Notes under the pieces: model-generated
Told to the model about the DNA's origin: nothing
The model's database searches: none
The model's input: only the letters and a program-made list of their open reading frames with translations
Position numbers and translations under genes: made by a program
Assembly: GCA_965248995.1 (NCBI GenBank)
Contig: CBDFKY010000022.1
Coordinates: 62,001 to 126,000 of the forward strand
DNA from: CBDFKY01 sp965248995
GTDB lineage: Bacteria; Pseudomonadota; Alphaproteobacteria; Rickettsiales; UBA998
Length of the DNA stretch: 64,000 nt
Direction: 5' to 3'
Shown: in pieces, positions 53,139 through 61,408 of the stretch
How the letters are laid out: each line of letters begins with the position of its first letter
Numbering within the stretch: position 1 is the first letter of the stretch

Positions 53139-53861
53139 ATGTTCAAACTGGTCAGCGCGATTCTCGACCTGCCGTTTACCATCGTGGGCGGTATCTGGAA
53201 ACTATTTAAAATGCTGCTCGGTCCCGCCCGGAAATATCTGTGGCTGGTGGTCTGGCACGCGGTGTATTTCTTTCTGGTCAAACCGAAACGGCTTATTTAT
53301 CTGGGCGTGCTGCTGGTGTTCGCCCTCATCGGGTCGGTGATGTTTTTCGCCAAACCTGTCGATCACGGCGAGGCGCCGCCCCTGCCGGGCATGGAAGGGG
53401 AGAAAACAGCCAAGGCCGCAACCAATGGTAAAAAAGATAAAAAACCGCTTTCCTTCGGTTCCGTCGCCACGCTGCCGGCAATCAAAGGGACGATCGTCAA
53501 CGGAAACAGCGCCTTTTCGGCGCGGCTGGTGGAAACGATGGATCCAGTGGACGTCCAGAGCTATTCCTCGTATTTTTACTATGCCATGAAAAACGCCGGC
53601 GCCAACCAGCCGTACCGCTGGATGGCCTCGACGGATCTGTTCGGGGAGATCACCGCCGAACCGCTGTTCACTTCCAGTTCCGGCGTCCATTGCCGCTATT
53701 TTTCGGAACTGCTCGGTTATCACGGCAAAGGCGAACGCTTCAGGGGTGCCGCCTGCCAGCGGGACGCGAACAACTGGTGCAAGCTGGGGCCGCGCAGTGC
53801 GCTGACCTGCGGGATCGAGAAAGCGAACGGATGGAAAGTATTCTTCAGTAAGTATTTTTGA
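53139..53861 (+). CDS. Membrane protein with rickettsial 17-kDa-antigen-like C-terminus
   Basis: The 240-residue product begins with amphipathic and hydrophobic segments, including one strong membrane helix near 50-70. A Lys-rich linker leads to a C-terminal domain of about 130 residues. Its last part, CRYFSELLGYHGKGERFRG and ACQRDANNWCKL, resembles the Cys-containing tail of small surface antigens. It is 8 bp behind trpS. I cannot assign a function. Confidence 0.72.
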   Translation: MFKLVSAILDLPFTIVGGIWKLFKMLLGPARKYLWLVVWHAVYFFLVKPKRLIYLGVLLVFALIGSVMFFAKPVDHGEAPPLPGMEGEKTAKAATNGKKDKKPLSFGSVATLPAIKGTIVNGNSAFSARLVETMDPVDVQSYSSYFYYAMKNAGANQPYRWMASTDLFGEITAEPLFTSSSGVHCRYFSELLGYHGKGERFRGAACQRDANNWCKLGPRSALTCGIEKANGWKVFFSKYF

Positions 53862-53869
53862 AAAAGCAT

Positions 53870-53936
53870 GTCATTCTGAGGCCACGCCGAAGGACTCTGC
53901 CAGTATGCAGAGATCCTTCGCGGTGCTCAGGATGAC
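53870..53936. repeat. Imperfect palindromic intergenic repeat, copy 3
   Basis: GTCATTCTGAG at the left edge and CTCAGGATGAC at the right edge frame CGCCGAAGGA and ATCCTTCGCG, giving a long near-perfect hairpin between two convergent genes. It is the best-conserved of the three copies (3564-3629, 13764-13834). Confidence 0.65.
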
Positions 53937-53949
53937 AGAAATCTTACTT

Positions 53950-54297
53950 TCACGCGGGGCTGACGGAAAGGGTCTGTTCGGTTTTCAGCAGCCCTTGATG
54001 GACGGCATTGGTCACGGCGTTTTTATAAAGATCGCGTTCGCTCACAAGAGCGTCATGATCCTTGATGGCGGTATCGGCTTTGTGCCAGCCTTGAATCAAT
54101 CCCGCGACCGGCGCGATTGCCGCTGCGATTGCCACTGTCGCTCCTATTACTTTGAGCGGTGTATTTCTACTCCCCATCGCCATTGCGCCTCCGAGAAGCA
54201 ATGGTACGGCAGCTATTCCATAGGCGCTTGACTTACCCAGTGCACCAGAAAGCCTACCGTTTCCATGATAGTTATCGTCTTGGTGGTTTTCCGACAT
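53950..54297 (-). CDS. Hypothetical membrane protein, 115 residues
   Basis: The product has a Gly-rich N-terminus and two hydrophobic, Ala/Gly-rich helices (about 25-42 and 48-67), probably a small inner-membrane hairpin protein. A charged C-terminal helix ends QTLSVSPA. The ATG at 54297 is preceded by a weak ribosome binding site. I do not recognise the family. It sits in the same direction as the DUF465 gene beyond a terminator. Confidence 0.6.
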   Translation of the reverse strand: MSENHQDDNYHGNGRLSGALGKSSAYGIAAVPLLLGGAMAMGSRNTPLKVIGATVAIAAAIAPVAGLIQGWHKADTAIKDHDALVSERDLYKNAVTNAVHQGLLKTEQTLSVSPA

Positions 54298-54403
54298 GCG
54301 CTTGGCACTCCATAGATGGTGATTGTTTCTTTATGAATTGATCTTAACAACGCTTTGTTAAGAAAAAATGACGGTTTCACACTTACGCATAAAAAAAGCG
54401 CAT

Positions 54404-54436
54404 AAAAAAAGGCCAGTGTTTCCACCGGCCTTTTTT
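54404..54436 (-). terminator. Terminator behind the DUF465 gene (bidirectional shape)
   Basis: GGCCAGTG (54411-54418) and CACCGGCC (54423-54430) form a stem with one mismatch around TTTC. Seven A residues lie on the left and six T residues on the right, so it can work on either strand. It lies 22 bp after the DUF465 stop on the minus strand. Confidence 0.85.
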
Positions 54437-54457
54437 GACGAGAGTTGATCGGCAGCC

Positions 54458-54631
54458 CTATCCGGTTTTCTCCAATAGCGAGAGGATTTCTTCTTTCAGC
54501 CGCAGTTTATGCTTTTTCATGTCCACCACTTTCAATTCGTCGAACGCGGGCGATTTCATCGTTTCCCGGATCTCTTTCTTCAAATTGTCATATTTATCCT
54601 GTAGACTTATGATATGCGCTGAAGTAGTCAT
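54458..54631 (-). CDS. DUF465 (YdcH-like) small protein
   Basis: The minus strand encodes 57 residues from the ATG at 54631, directly behind a perfect AGGAGG. The protein begins MTTSAHIISLQDKYDNLKKE and ends KKHKLRLKEEILSLLEKTG. The paired helices with a DxLKxxKLxLKEEI-like repeat are typical of DUF465/YdcH, a small coiled-coil family of unknown function common in proteobacteria. It is short, but the ribosome binding site, codon pattern and terminator all support it. Confidence 0.9.
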   Translation of the reverse strand: MTTSAHIISLQDKYDNLKKEIRETMKSPAFDELKVVDMKKHKLRLKEEILSLLEKTG

Positions 54632-54819
54632 GCATCCTCCTGTAAGCTGAAATGGCAGCGAGTGACGTTACGTTTCGCTGATAGGTTAAGTTAGTCCTTG
54701 TTTCTGGTGGGAAATGACTTGCAGGTCGCTATTTTCTCACCGGAAACACGAATATACCACAATTCTCGATGATCGCAAAACGCAAACTGTGCGCTACGTG
54801 CATATTTTTTGGGTAATCC

Positions 54820-55512
54820 ATGCATTCCATGCATATCTCGACCGATGAAAATATCGCCTCGCTTCCGCTTCCCAAAGCCGTGCTGTTCGACTGGGACAAT
54901 ACGCTGGTCGACACCTGGCCGGTGATTCATCAGGCGCTGTTTGACACCATGACGCACTGGAACATGACGCCGTGGACGTTGGAAGAAGTCAAGCTGAAGG
55001 TCGGAAAATCCCTGCGGGACGCGTTTCCGGACATGTTCGGATCGGAGTGGGAAGCGGCGGGGGATTTCTACATGGATGCCTATCGTTCGCGGCATCTTCT
55101 GCAGTTGCAGCCCCTGGCCGACGTGGTGCCGCTGCTGGAACATGTGCGCCGCGTCGTCCCGTTCGTCGGACTGGTGAGCAATAAAAAAGGCGACAACCTC
55201 CGCAAGGAAATCAGCCATCTCGGATGGGAGGGTTATTTCGACGTCGCCGTCGGGGCAGGGGACGCGGAACATGACAAGCCCCATACAGCGCCTGCGAAAA
55301 TGGCGCTTGAGCGTGCCGGACTGGCGATGGGAAAGGATATCTGGTTCATCGGCGATACCACCACGGATCTGGAATGCGCCACAGCTGGCGGCATGATGTC
55401 GATTCTCTATGGAAACGTGGAGGTGGAAAAAGGCATATACCGCGGTTTTCCGTTCGCCCGTCATGCAACCGATCATCAGGCGCTGCTTGCGCTTTTTAAA
55501 AACGCTTGCTAA
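54820..55512 (+). CDS. HAD-family hydrolase (phosphoglycolate phosphatase-like)
   Basis: The 230-residue product has HAD motif I VLFDWDNTLVDT, motif II GLVSNKKG, a Lys in HDKPHTAPAK and motif IV WFIGDTTTDLECA, with a helical C1 cap between I and II. This is the Gph-like subgroup that dephosphorylates small metabolites; the substrate is unknown. Start is ATG at 54820 (or 54829). A 33-residue membrane protein gene follows. Confidence 0.88.
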   Translation: MHSMHISTDENIASLPLPKAVLFDWDNTLVDTWPVIHQALFDTMTHWNMTPWTLEEVKLKVGKSLRDAFPDMFGSEWEAAGDFYMDAYRSRHLLQLQPLADVVPLLEHVRRVVPFVGLVSNKKGDNLRKEISHLGWEGYFDVAVGAGDAEHDKPHTAPAKMALERAGLAMGKDIWFIGDTTTDLECATAGGMMSILYGNVEVEKGIYRGFPFARHATDHQALLALFKNAC

Positions 55513-55564
55513 GCTCGACGCGATTATGTCTCGTTTTTACTTCAGCCCTGCAAGGACTACGCCC

Positions 55565-55666
55565 ATGAAACGCTCCCAGAACACTTTTTATGATTTCGGC
55601 CTGACCATCGCGATTATCGGCCTGGCGCTTGCCGGAATCGGCGTCATCGCGGAATATTACTGGTAA
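55565..55666 (+). CDS. 33-residue single-pass membrane protein
   Basis: The ATG at 55565 is preceded by AAGGA at good spacing. The product is MKRSQNTFYDFGLTIAIIGL followed by ALAGIGVIAEYYW: a short basic/polar N-terminus and one membrane helix. It lies 52 bp behind the HAD gene. Small membrane proteins of this type are usually missed; expression is not proven. Confidence 0.55.
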   Translation: MKRSQNTFYDFGLTIAIIGLALAGIGVIAEYYW

Positions 55667-55715
55667 AGCGGAATAGTTCAGGCGCCATGTTTTTGTAAGG
55701 AAACAGCGGACCGCT

Positions 55716-55760
55716 CCGCACGACCCGTTTCCGCACGACCCGTTTCCGCACGACCCGTTT
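55716..55760. repeat. 15-bp tandem repeat, three copies
   Basis: CCGCACGACCCGTTT is repeated three times without interruption (55716-55730, 55731-55745, 55746-55760) between the small membrane protein gene and the convergent gene at 55762. Confidence 0.85.
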
Positions 55761-55761
55761 C

Positions 55762-56058
55762 TCAGGCGGAATGCTTGAAGCGCCCGCTATGCCGCATATG
55801 TAGGAACCATCGTATAAACCCTACGGTTACCGTGACATACAGCCACGGATAGAGAAACAGCAAGTCTATCCGTATGTCGTATTCCGGTGACATGGCACAT
55901 TCATATATCGCATATAAGCCGAGCAGCAATGCGGGGGAGCGAATGGCGGTCTTATGAAAAAATGCTCTTTTCCCTAAAAATAACTTTGAGGGCAGTAAGG
56001 TAACCACCCCTATCAGCATTATAAAAAGGAAGCTTACGCTTATAAGCAGGTCCGCCAT
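55762..56058 (-). CDS. Small hypothetical membrane protein, 98 residues
   Basis: The 98-residue product has three hydrophobic segments (about 3-23, 40-58 and 66-86) and a basic C-terminus. I do not recognise the family. AAAGGA lies just before the ATG at 56058. The start is 9 bp downstream of the metK stop on the same strand, so it is probably the second gene of a metK transcript. Confidence 0.65.
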   Translation of the reverse strand: MADLLISVSFLFIMLIGVVTLLPSKLFLGKRAFFHKTAIRSPALLLGLYAIYECAMSPEYDIRIDLLFLYPWLYVTVTVGFIRWFLHMRHSGRFKHSA

Positions 56059-56067
56059 GGATCCTTT

Positions 56068-57270
56068 CTACGCCCGTTTGCGTTCCTTGCCTTTGAAATG
56101 CGCCCTTAGCGCCTCCACCAGATCCAGTTTCTCCCAGGAAAACGCACCGTCCGCCCGTGGTTCACGGCCGAAATGGCCGTAAGAAGCGGTGGGCAGGTAA
56201 ATAGGCTGGTTCAGTTTCAGATGCTCGCGGATGCCGCGCGGTGAGAGATTGACCAGTTCACGAAGCGCGGCCTCGATGCCCGCTTCATCCACCAGCGACG
56301 TTTCTTCCGTATTGACGTAGAACGAAATGGGATGGGACACGCCGATCGCGTAAGAAATCTGGATCGTGCAGCGCTCCGCCAGCCCTGCCGCCACCACGTT
56401 TTTCGCCAGGTAACGGGCGGCGTAGGCAGCGGAACGGTCGACCTTGCTCGGGTCTTTACCTGAGAACGCGCCACCGCCATGTGGCGCGGCGCCGCCATAA
56501 CTGTCGACGATGATTTTGCGCCCGGTCAGCCCCGTGTCGCCGTCCGGTCCGCCGATCACGAACTTGCCGGTCGGGTTGATGTAGATTTCCTTGTCCTCGC
56601 ACATCCAGTCGGACGGAAACACTTCACGGATCACTTCCATCACCATGCCCCGCACGTCCGCCTGGGTCGCACTCTCGTCATGCTGGCAGGAAACCACGAT
56701 GGACGCGGCCCGTACCGGCTTGCCGTCGGCGTACACCAGCGATACCTGGCTTTTCGCGTCCGGCCCGAGCAGCGGGTAACGGCCTGCGTGCCGGCCTTCC
56801 GACAAACGCTTGAGAATGGCGTTGGCATAGCAGATCGGGGCGGGCATCAGGCTTTCTGTCTCGTTGCAGGCGAAGCCGAACATGATGCCCTGATCGCCCG
56901 CGCCTTCATCCTTATTGTCGCCCGCATCCACGCCGATGGCGATATCCGCCGACTGTTCGTGCAGCAGGTTAATGACCTGCATGTTGTCCCAGCTGAATCC
57001 TTTCTGCGTGTAGCCGATGTCTTTCACCACCTGGTGCGCCACTTCGTTGATGGCGTTCTTGCTTAAGGACACGCCGCGATATTCCCCGGCGATGGTCAGG
57101 TGGTTGGTGGTGGCCAGCACCTCGATCGCCCCGCGCGCATACGGATTTTCACGGAGAAACGCATCCAGGATCGCGTCCGAAATCTGGTCGCAGACTTTGT
57201 CCGGGTGGCCTTCCGACACGGATTCACTGGTAAAGATATAGCTGCCCTGACGGCGGTTATGGGTATACAT
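56068..57270 (-). CDS. metK: S-adenosylmethionine synthase
   Basis: The 400-residue enzyme makes SAM from methionine and ATP. It opens YIFTSESVSEGHPDKVCDQI, has GAGDQGIMFGFA in the middle, and GGGAFSGKDPSKVDRSAAY with the active-site loop. I start it at the ATG at 57270; the open frame extends to 57405 but the added part is leader sequence. A promoter and a structured leader lie upstream, shared back to back with secB. Confidence 0.97.
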   Translation of the reverse strand: MYTHNRRQGSYIFTSESVSEGHPDKVCDQISDAILDAFLRENPYARGAIEVLATTNHLTIAGEYRGVSLSKNAINEVAHQVVKDIGYTQKGFSWDNMQVINLLHEQSADIAIGVDAGDNKDEGAGDQGIMFGFACNETESLMPAPICYANAILKRLSEGRHAGRYPLLGPDAKSQVSLVYADGKPVRAASIVVSCQHDESATQADVRGMVMEVIREVFPSDWMCEDKEIYINPTGKFVIGGPDGDTGLTGRKIIVDSYGGAAPHGGGAFSGKDPSKVDRSAAYAARYLAKNVVAAGLAERCTIQISYAIGVSHPISFYVNTEETSLVDEAGIEAALRELVNLSPRGIREHLKLNQPIYLPTASYGHFGREPRADGAFSWEKLDLVEALRAHFKGKERKRA

Positions 57271-57410
57271 CACGGTAGTGGTTCTCCTCGAGAGATGAAA
57301 AAAAATCACGTGAGGAGGTTGCAATGCGTCTCGCACCTCCCGCTTAGCACGATTCGCCCCTGAACTGGTCCGGGACGTGGCGGCAAACGGATGAAATCCC
57401 CACAACGCCT
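57271..57410 (-). promoter_or_regulatory. Long structured metK leader, candidate riboswitch
   Basis: About 140 nt lie between the likely promoter and the metK start. On the minus strand the leader contains GGGAGGT and ACCTCC pairing around a 15-base loop, preceded by CGTGCTAAGC and followed by CACGTGATT. The CGTG and CACG blocks can pair outside this stem. metK leaders often carry SAM-binding riboswitches, and GCTAA is a feature of SAM-II. I cannot fit the consensus of a known class, so this is a candidate only. Confidence 0.35.
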
Positions 57411-57438
57411 ATTATAAAGGGTGTCTGAAAAAACACAA
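57411..57438 (-). promoter_or_regulatory. Sigma70-type promoter of metK
   Basis: On the minus strand TTGTGT (57433-57438) and a perfect TATAAT (57411-57416) are separated by 16 bp. It faces metK, about 140 bp upstream of its ATG, leaving room for the structured leader. Confidence 0.65.
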
Positions 57439-57461
57439 GCCAAACATCGCGGGAAAAAAAC

Positions 57462-58031
57462 ATGGCTTTTTCCATGAAACTCCGTATTTTGAAACGCAAT
57501 AATCAGCTTTGCCAAGGAATTTCCCTCCGTATGACCGATGCCGCCGACGCTCCCCGTTTCGCCCTGAAAGGGCAGTATATCAAAGACCTGTCTTTTGAAA
57601 ATCCCCACGCGCCCGCCAGCCTGCTCGGCGTGAAGGATCAGCCGAAAGTGGATCTGAGCCTGGATCTGCAGGCGCAGCGTATCGATGAGCATCTGTACGA
57701 ACTGGCCATGGTCATCAAGGTGGTCGCGGATGCGGAGCGCACCCTGTTCGTGCTGGAACTGACCTACGCCGGAATCGTGGAACTGGTGAATATCCCGCCG
57801 CACCTGCTGGAACGCGTTCTGCTGGTGGACAGCGCCTTCACCCTGTTCCCGTTCGCACGCCGGGTCGTGTCCGACATCACGCGTGACGGCGGGTTCCCGC
57901 CCCTGGTACTGGAGCCGATCGACTTCATGGCCCTGTTCGAACAGCGTAAATCACAGGAACAGGCGGCACAGGAACAGGCGGCGCTGGAACAGGCGGCGCT
58001 GGAAGGGGCGGATCCGGCCTCCGTCAACTGA
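57462..58031 (+). CDS. secB: Protein-export chaperone SecB
   Basis: The 189-residue product contains the SecB core: FALKGQYIKDLSFENPHAP, then HLYELAMVIKV and VDSAFTLFPFARR with GGFPPLVLEPIDF. SecB keeps preproteins unfolded and delivers them to SecA. The protein is longer than usual by a C-terminal tail rich in the repeated unit QEQAA/LEQAA (about 165-183), generated by a degenerate 15-18 bp repeat. It is divergent from metK and lies 25 bp before the rsmB-like gene. Confidence 0.93.
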   Translation: MAFSMKLRILKRNNQLCQGISLRMTDAADAPRFALKGQYIKDLSFENPHAPASLLGVKDQPKVDLSLDLQAQRIDEHLYELAMVIKVVADAERTLFVLELTYAGIVELVNIPPHLLERVLLVDSAFTLFPFARRVVSDITRDGGFPPLVLEPIDFMALFEQRKSQEQAAQEQAALEQAALEGADPASVN

Positions 58032-58056
58032 AATCATCCTTTAGAGAGAAGGATCC

Positions 58057-59406
58057 ATGACACCCGCCGCCCATCTGGCCGCCGTCACCGAACTGCTGGG
58101 CGTGTGCGAAACGTTCTGGGGAAACGGTGAGCGTAAACCCGCCGACCTTCTGGTGGCGGATTTTTTCCGCGCCCGGCGTTATATCGGTTCCAAGGACCGC
58201 GCTTCCATCGCGGGATTGTTTTACTTCATCGTCCGGCGCAAGGCCTCCCTCGCCTGGCTTGCTCATCAGTCCCAGCACGCCGCGTCCCCCCGCGTGCTGG
58301 TGATGCTGGGTGCGGCGTTTCAACAGGGGCTTTCGCTTAGTCAGATCGAAGAGCTGCATGGCGAAGGAAAATATGCGCCGCCGGCTCTGACGGCGGGGGA
58401 AAAAGCGATGCTGGGCGCGGCGCTGCGGCGCGGAGTGCAGGATGCGACCATGCCTCCGCCCGTCCGTTATAATCTGCCCGCGTGGCTCTGTGAAACCCTG
58501 AACGATACATACGGCGAGGCCACGCCTGCCCTGCTGGATGCGCTGATGGACGAAGCGCCGCTCGATATACGCGTCAACACATTGAAAGCGGTCCCGAAAC
58601 AGGTGCTGCACGGATTGAAAAAGCAGGGTATTCATCACGCGAAACCTGCACCTTACGCCCCCGACTGCCTGAGACTGGCGCGCCGTGAAGCGTTGTTCTC
58701 CCTGCAGATGTTTCGCGACGGCTGGTTCGAAGTGCAGGATGAGGGCTCGCAGCTGGTCGCCTCACTGGTGGAGGCGAAGCCTAAGGAGCGGGTCATCGAC
58801 TTCTGCGCCGGCGCGGGCGGCAAAACTCTGGCGATCGCGGTCTCCATGAATAACGCTGGGCGTATCCTCGCTTTCGACGTACATAGTGGCAGGCTGGAAG
58901 AAGCCGCCAAGCGTTTCCGCCGCGCCGGTGTGCATAATGCGGAAACCAGACTGATCACGTCCGAAACCGATGCCGGCATCAAGCGCCATAAACGGAGCGC
59001 CGACTGGGTGCTGGTCGACGCACCGTGCACAGGTACCGGCACATGGCGGCGCAATCCCGATCTGAAATGGCGCACGGCTCATTCGGATCTGGAAGAGCTG
59101 GTCGCATTGCAGCGCCGTATTCTAGCGTCCGCGAGCCGGCTGGTGAAAGAAGGCGGATATCTGGTGTATGCCACCTGTTCGCTGCTCGGGGAGGAAAATA
59201 CGCAGCAGGTACACTGGTTCCTGCAAACGTATCCAGAATTCAGTGCCACGCCCTTCTCCATCGCCGGGTTGGCAGAAAGCGTGCATCAGTTGCAACTGTC
59301 TCCCGCAACCCATGGGACGGACGGCTTCTTCGTCGCCAAATTCCAGCGTGCCCTTTCGGAAAAAACGCAACCGCCCGCATCGGGAGACTTGACGGACGGG
59401 TCGTAG
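58057..59406 (+). CDS. RsmB/NOP-family rRNA (cytosine-C5) methyltransferase
   Basis: The 449-residue product has a Rossmann methyltransferase domain with VIDFCAGAGGKTLAIA, the DAPCTGTGTWRRNPD motif and the catalytic VYATCSLLGEEN. The N-terminal about 170 residues form the helical part expected in RsmB-like enzymes that methylate C967 of 16S rRNA. The target base is inferred from the family. AAGGA precedes the ATG at 58057. It follows secB by 25 bp and tRNA-Thr follows it. Confidence 0.9.
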   Translation: MTPAAHLAAVTELLGVCETFWGNGERKPADLLVADFFRARRYIGSKDRASIAGLFYFIVRRKASLAWLAHQSQHAASPRVLVMLGAAFQQGLSLSQIEELHGEGKYAPPALTAGEKAMLGAALRRGVQDATMPPPVRYNLPAWLCETLNDTYGEATPALLDALMDEAPLDIRVNTLKAVPKQVLHGLKKQGIHHAKPAPYAPDCLRLARREALFSLQMFRDGWFEVQDEGSQLVASLVEAKPKERVIDFCAGAGGKTLAIAVSMNNAGRILAFDVHSGRLEEAAKRFRRAGVHNAETRLITSETDAGIKRHKRSADWVLVDAPCTGTGTWRRNPDLKWRTAHSDLEELVALQRRILASASRLVKEGGYLVYATCSLLGEENTQQVHWFLQTYPEFSATPFSIAGLAESVHQLQLSPATHGTDGFFVAKFQRALSEKTQPPASGDLTDGS

Positions 59407-59436
59407 CATACTAAAAACCTTCCCACGCCGTTATGT

Positions 59437-59512
<76 letters not shown>

Positions 59513-59607
59513 TATTTTTTTAAAGGTTATGCGAATAACATGATCGAAAATCTTTTATCTTATGATTTGGGGTAACGGCTGGGGTAACAGTTTGCCGTGT
59601 GCTACCT

Positions 59608-59651
59608 ATTAGGCTGATATTTTGTATGAATTAGGCTGATATTTTGTATGA
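59608..59651. repeat. 22-bp tandem duplication (two copies) in island
   Basis: ATTAGGCTGATATTTTGTA followed by TGA occurs at 59608-59629 and again at 59630-59651. It lies about 100 bp inside the island from tRNA-Thr and could be a recombination or binding site. Confidence 0.75.
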
Positions 59652-59763
59652 CGTCAGGCACTAGGTAAAATAAAGCGTTGGAGTAGAACTCCTAGGCGTA
59701 TAGCATGCTTTGATCACGTTTCTGGAATACCATCATCTACTTGCATGTTGATTTTCACCTCCT

Positions 59764-59868
59764 TTCAGTTTCGCACCCCTGTTCACTTCAGTATGTCTGG
59801 TTTCTCCAGTGAAGTGCTGGTTACGTGTATGCCGTTGACCAGCAGGAAAAGAAGCAAGGGAAACTGAA
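59764..59868. other. Nested inverted repeats, candidate structured RNA or site
   Basis: TTCAGTTTC (59764-59772) and GAAACTGAA (59860-59868) form the outer pair; CACTTCA (59784-59790) and TGAAGTG (59810-59816) the inner; and CTGG/CCAG (59797-59809) close the tip. The arrangement suggests a folded RNA or a recombination site upstream of the AlpA-like gene. Confidence 0.4.
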
Positions 59869-60014
59869 CCAAATTACTGTCCCCCGCGCATTGCTACATC
59901 CAGGCGCGATGTATTCCCATTTCAAAAAACGCTACTTTTGTCGAAATGCAAAAAACCTCCGTTTTTACATGTCATCAGTTTTCAGGCATGAACATAACAC
60001 AACAGGAGGAAACC

Positions 60015-60290
60015 ATGCGGATATTATCACGAAAGCAACTGAAAGAACTTAAAGGCATCACTTATTCCAATGTCCACCTACATAGGCTTGAGAAAAACAA
60101 TGCTTTCCCGCAGCGCATCAAGTTAAGTGCGGGTCAGCACGGTCGCATTGGATGGATTGAAGAGGAAATCGATCAATGGATTCGCGCACGTAGTATTGAA
60201 CGGCTAAGGGGGCGAGTGTTGATGTCCTGCGCATATGCAAACATACTTAATCATATGATGAATTCTTTTTCACGGCAGGATATTTTATGA
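60015..60290 (+). CDS. AlpA-like DNA-binding regulator
   Basis: The ATG at 60015 is 5-6 bp behind AGGAGG. The 91-residue product opens MRILSRKQLKELKGITYSNV, has a winged-helix/HTH pattern with PQRIKLSAGQHGRIGW, and EEIDQWIRARS at the end of the domain, as in AlpA/excisionase-type regulators of integrated elements. These usually control excision or the integrase gene. The gene overlaps the next one (ATGA). The upstream frame to 59946 lacks a ribosome binding site. Confidence 0.85.
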   Translation: MRILSRKQLKELKGITYSNVHLHRLEKNNAFPQRIKLSAGQHGRIGWIEEEIDQWIRARSIERLRGRVLMSCAYANILNHMMNSFSRQDIL

Positions 60291-61408
60291 CTGCTATCTC
60301 GAAGAAGCCGTCTGCATCCGCTTCCGAACCCTCAACGATAAAACCGTCAGGCAGTACCGAAAGGTTGCGACTTTTCTCATGCCACAAAATTGTAAGTACG
60401 CTCGATTTCACGAATTCCGATCTGGTGGAGGGATTTTTGCCGCGTTCTGGTATCTCGACTATTTATGGAGAGTCTGGATCTGGAAAAAGTTTTCTTGCGC
60501 TGGATGTCGGGATGTCGATCGCACGGGGTTTTCCCTGGCATGGAAGAACGTGCGAAGAAGGTCTGGTGGTTTACATAGCCTGTGAAGGTCAGGAAGGGAT
60601 GAAAAAAAGGATTGCTGGTTATTTGCAGCATCATAAAATTCGACAAAATACTCCGTTCTGCTTACTGCCGTGCAGTGTGGATTTGCTTAATCCAAAAGCG
60701 GATGTGAATCCGCTGATCGAACAAATTAACGCCTGTGCTGAAGAATTTAAAACACCGGTGGTTTGGATCGTGATCGATACTTTGTGGCGGGCGATGGTAG
60801 GTGGCGATGAAAATTCTTCTCGGGATATGTCGGCGGTCATCTCGAATATCGGGTTGCTCGCTGAGGCATGCAGCGCGCATGTGAGCCTGATCCATCATTG
60901 TGGAAAAAATGGTCATCGCGGGATGCGCGGGCACTCCTCGCTCCATGCGGCTATGGACACGGTTATCGAAGTCCAGAAAAAGCAGAACCGTATATTGGCA
61001 ACCGTTGTCAAACAGAAGGATGGCGCGGAAGGGATAAAAATGTCCTTTCATCTGAAGGAAATTCCTGTTCGTGACCGTTACGGAAATTTAGAAAAGAGTT
61101 GTATCTTGGAAACGACACTGATGACTGATCGGGAGGGTACGCTATCGAAAGCGCCGCAAGTGGCCCTGCGAGTCCTGAAGGAATGTATTGCCAAAAAAAT
61201 CCCCAATTCAAAAGAGGCGCAATCTTTTGCGGATAAAGCGGGATGTATTCTGCTCCAAGAATGGCAGCAATGCTGCGATGACGAAAACATTTCCAATTCC
61301 GATAAGCCCGATTCCAAAAAAAGAGCATTTAAACGCGCTGTGGAAGCATTGCAGAAAGCGAATAGAATTCGTGTAATCGGTGACTATGTCTGTATGGTCA
61401 ATGCATAA
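60287..61408 (+). CDS. RepA-like AAA ATPase of an integrated element
   Basis: The 373-residue product has a RecA-type ATPase domain with Walker A YGESGSGKSFLALD (61-68 core), Walker B PVVWIVIDTL and SLIHHCGKNGHRG as later motif. This is the RepA/DnaB-like helicase group (AAA_25) found in plasmids and integrated satellites. The C-terminal about 90 residues may form a winged helix. It is coupled to the AlpA-like gene, and a palindrome-rich region follows. Confidence 0.85.
   Translation: MTAISKKPSASASEPSTIKPSGSTERLRLFSCHKIVSTLDFTNSDLVEGFLPRSGISTIYGESGSGKSFLALDVGMSIARGFPWHGRTCEEGLVVYIACEGQEGMKKRIAGYLQHHKIRQNTPFCLLPCSVDLLNPKADVNPLIEQINACAEEFKTPVVWIVIDTLWRAMVGGDENSSRDMSAVISNIGLLAEACSAHVSLIHHCGKNGHRGMRGHSSLHAAMDTVIEVQKKQNRILATVVKQKDGAEGIKMSFHLKEIPVRDRYGNLEKSCILETTLMTDREGTLSKAPQVALRVLKECIAKKIPNSKEAQSFADKAGCILLQEWQQCCDDENISNSDKPDSKKRAFKRAVEALQKANRIRVIGDYVCMVNA

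Larger units (their letters stand above)
59513..60014. other. Non-coding left end of the genomic island
   Basis: About 500 bp without a convincing gene follow tRNA-Thr. It contains GGGGTAACGGCTGGGGTAAC, two copies of a 22-bp unit at 59608-59651 and a nested set of inverted repeats at 59764-59868. No integrase gene is present here. If one exists it must lie beyond the window end. Confidence 0.5.
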
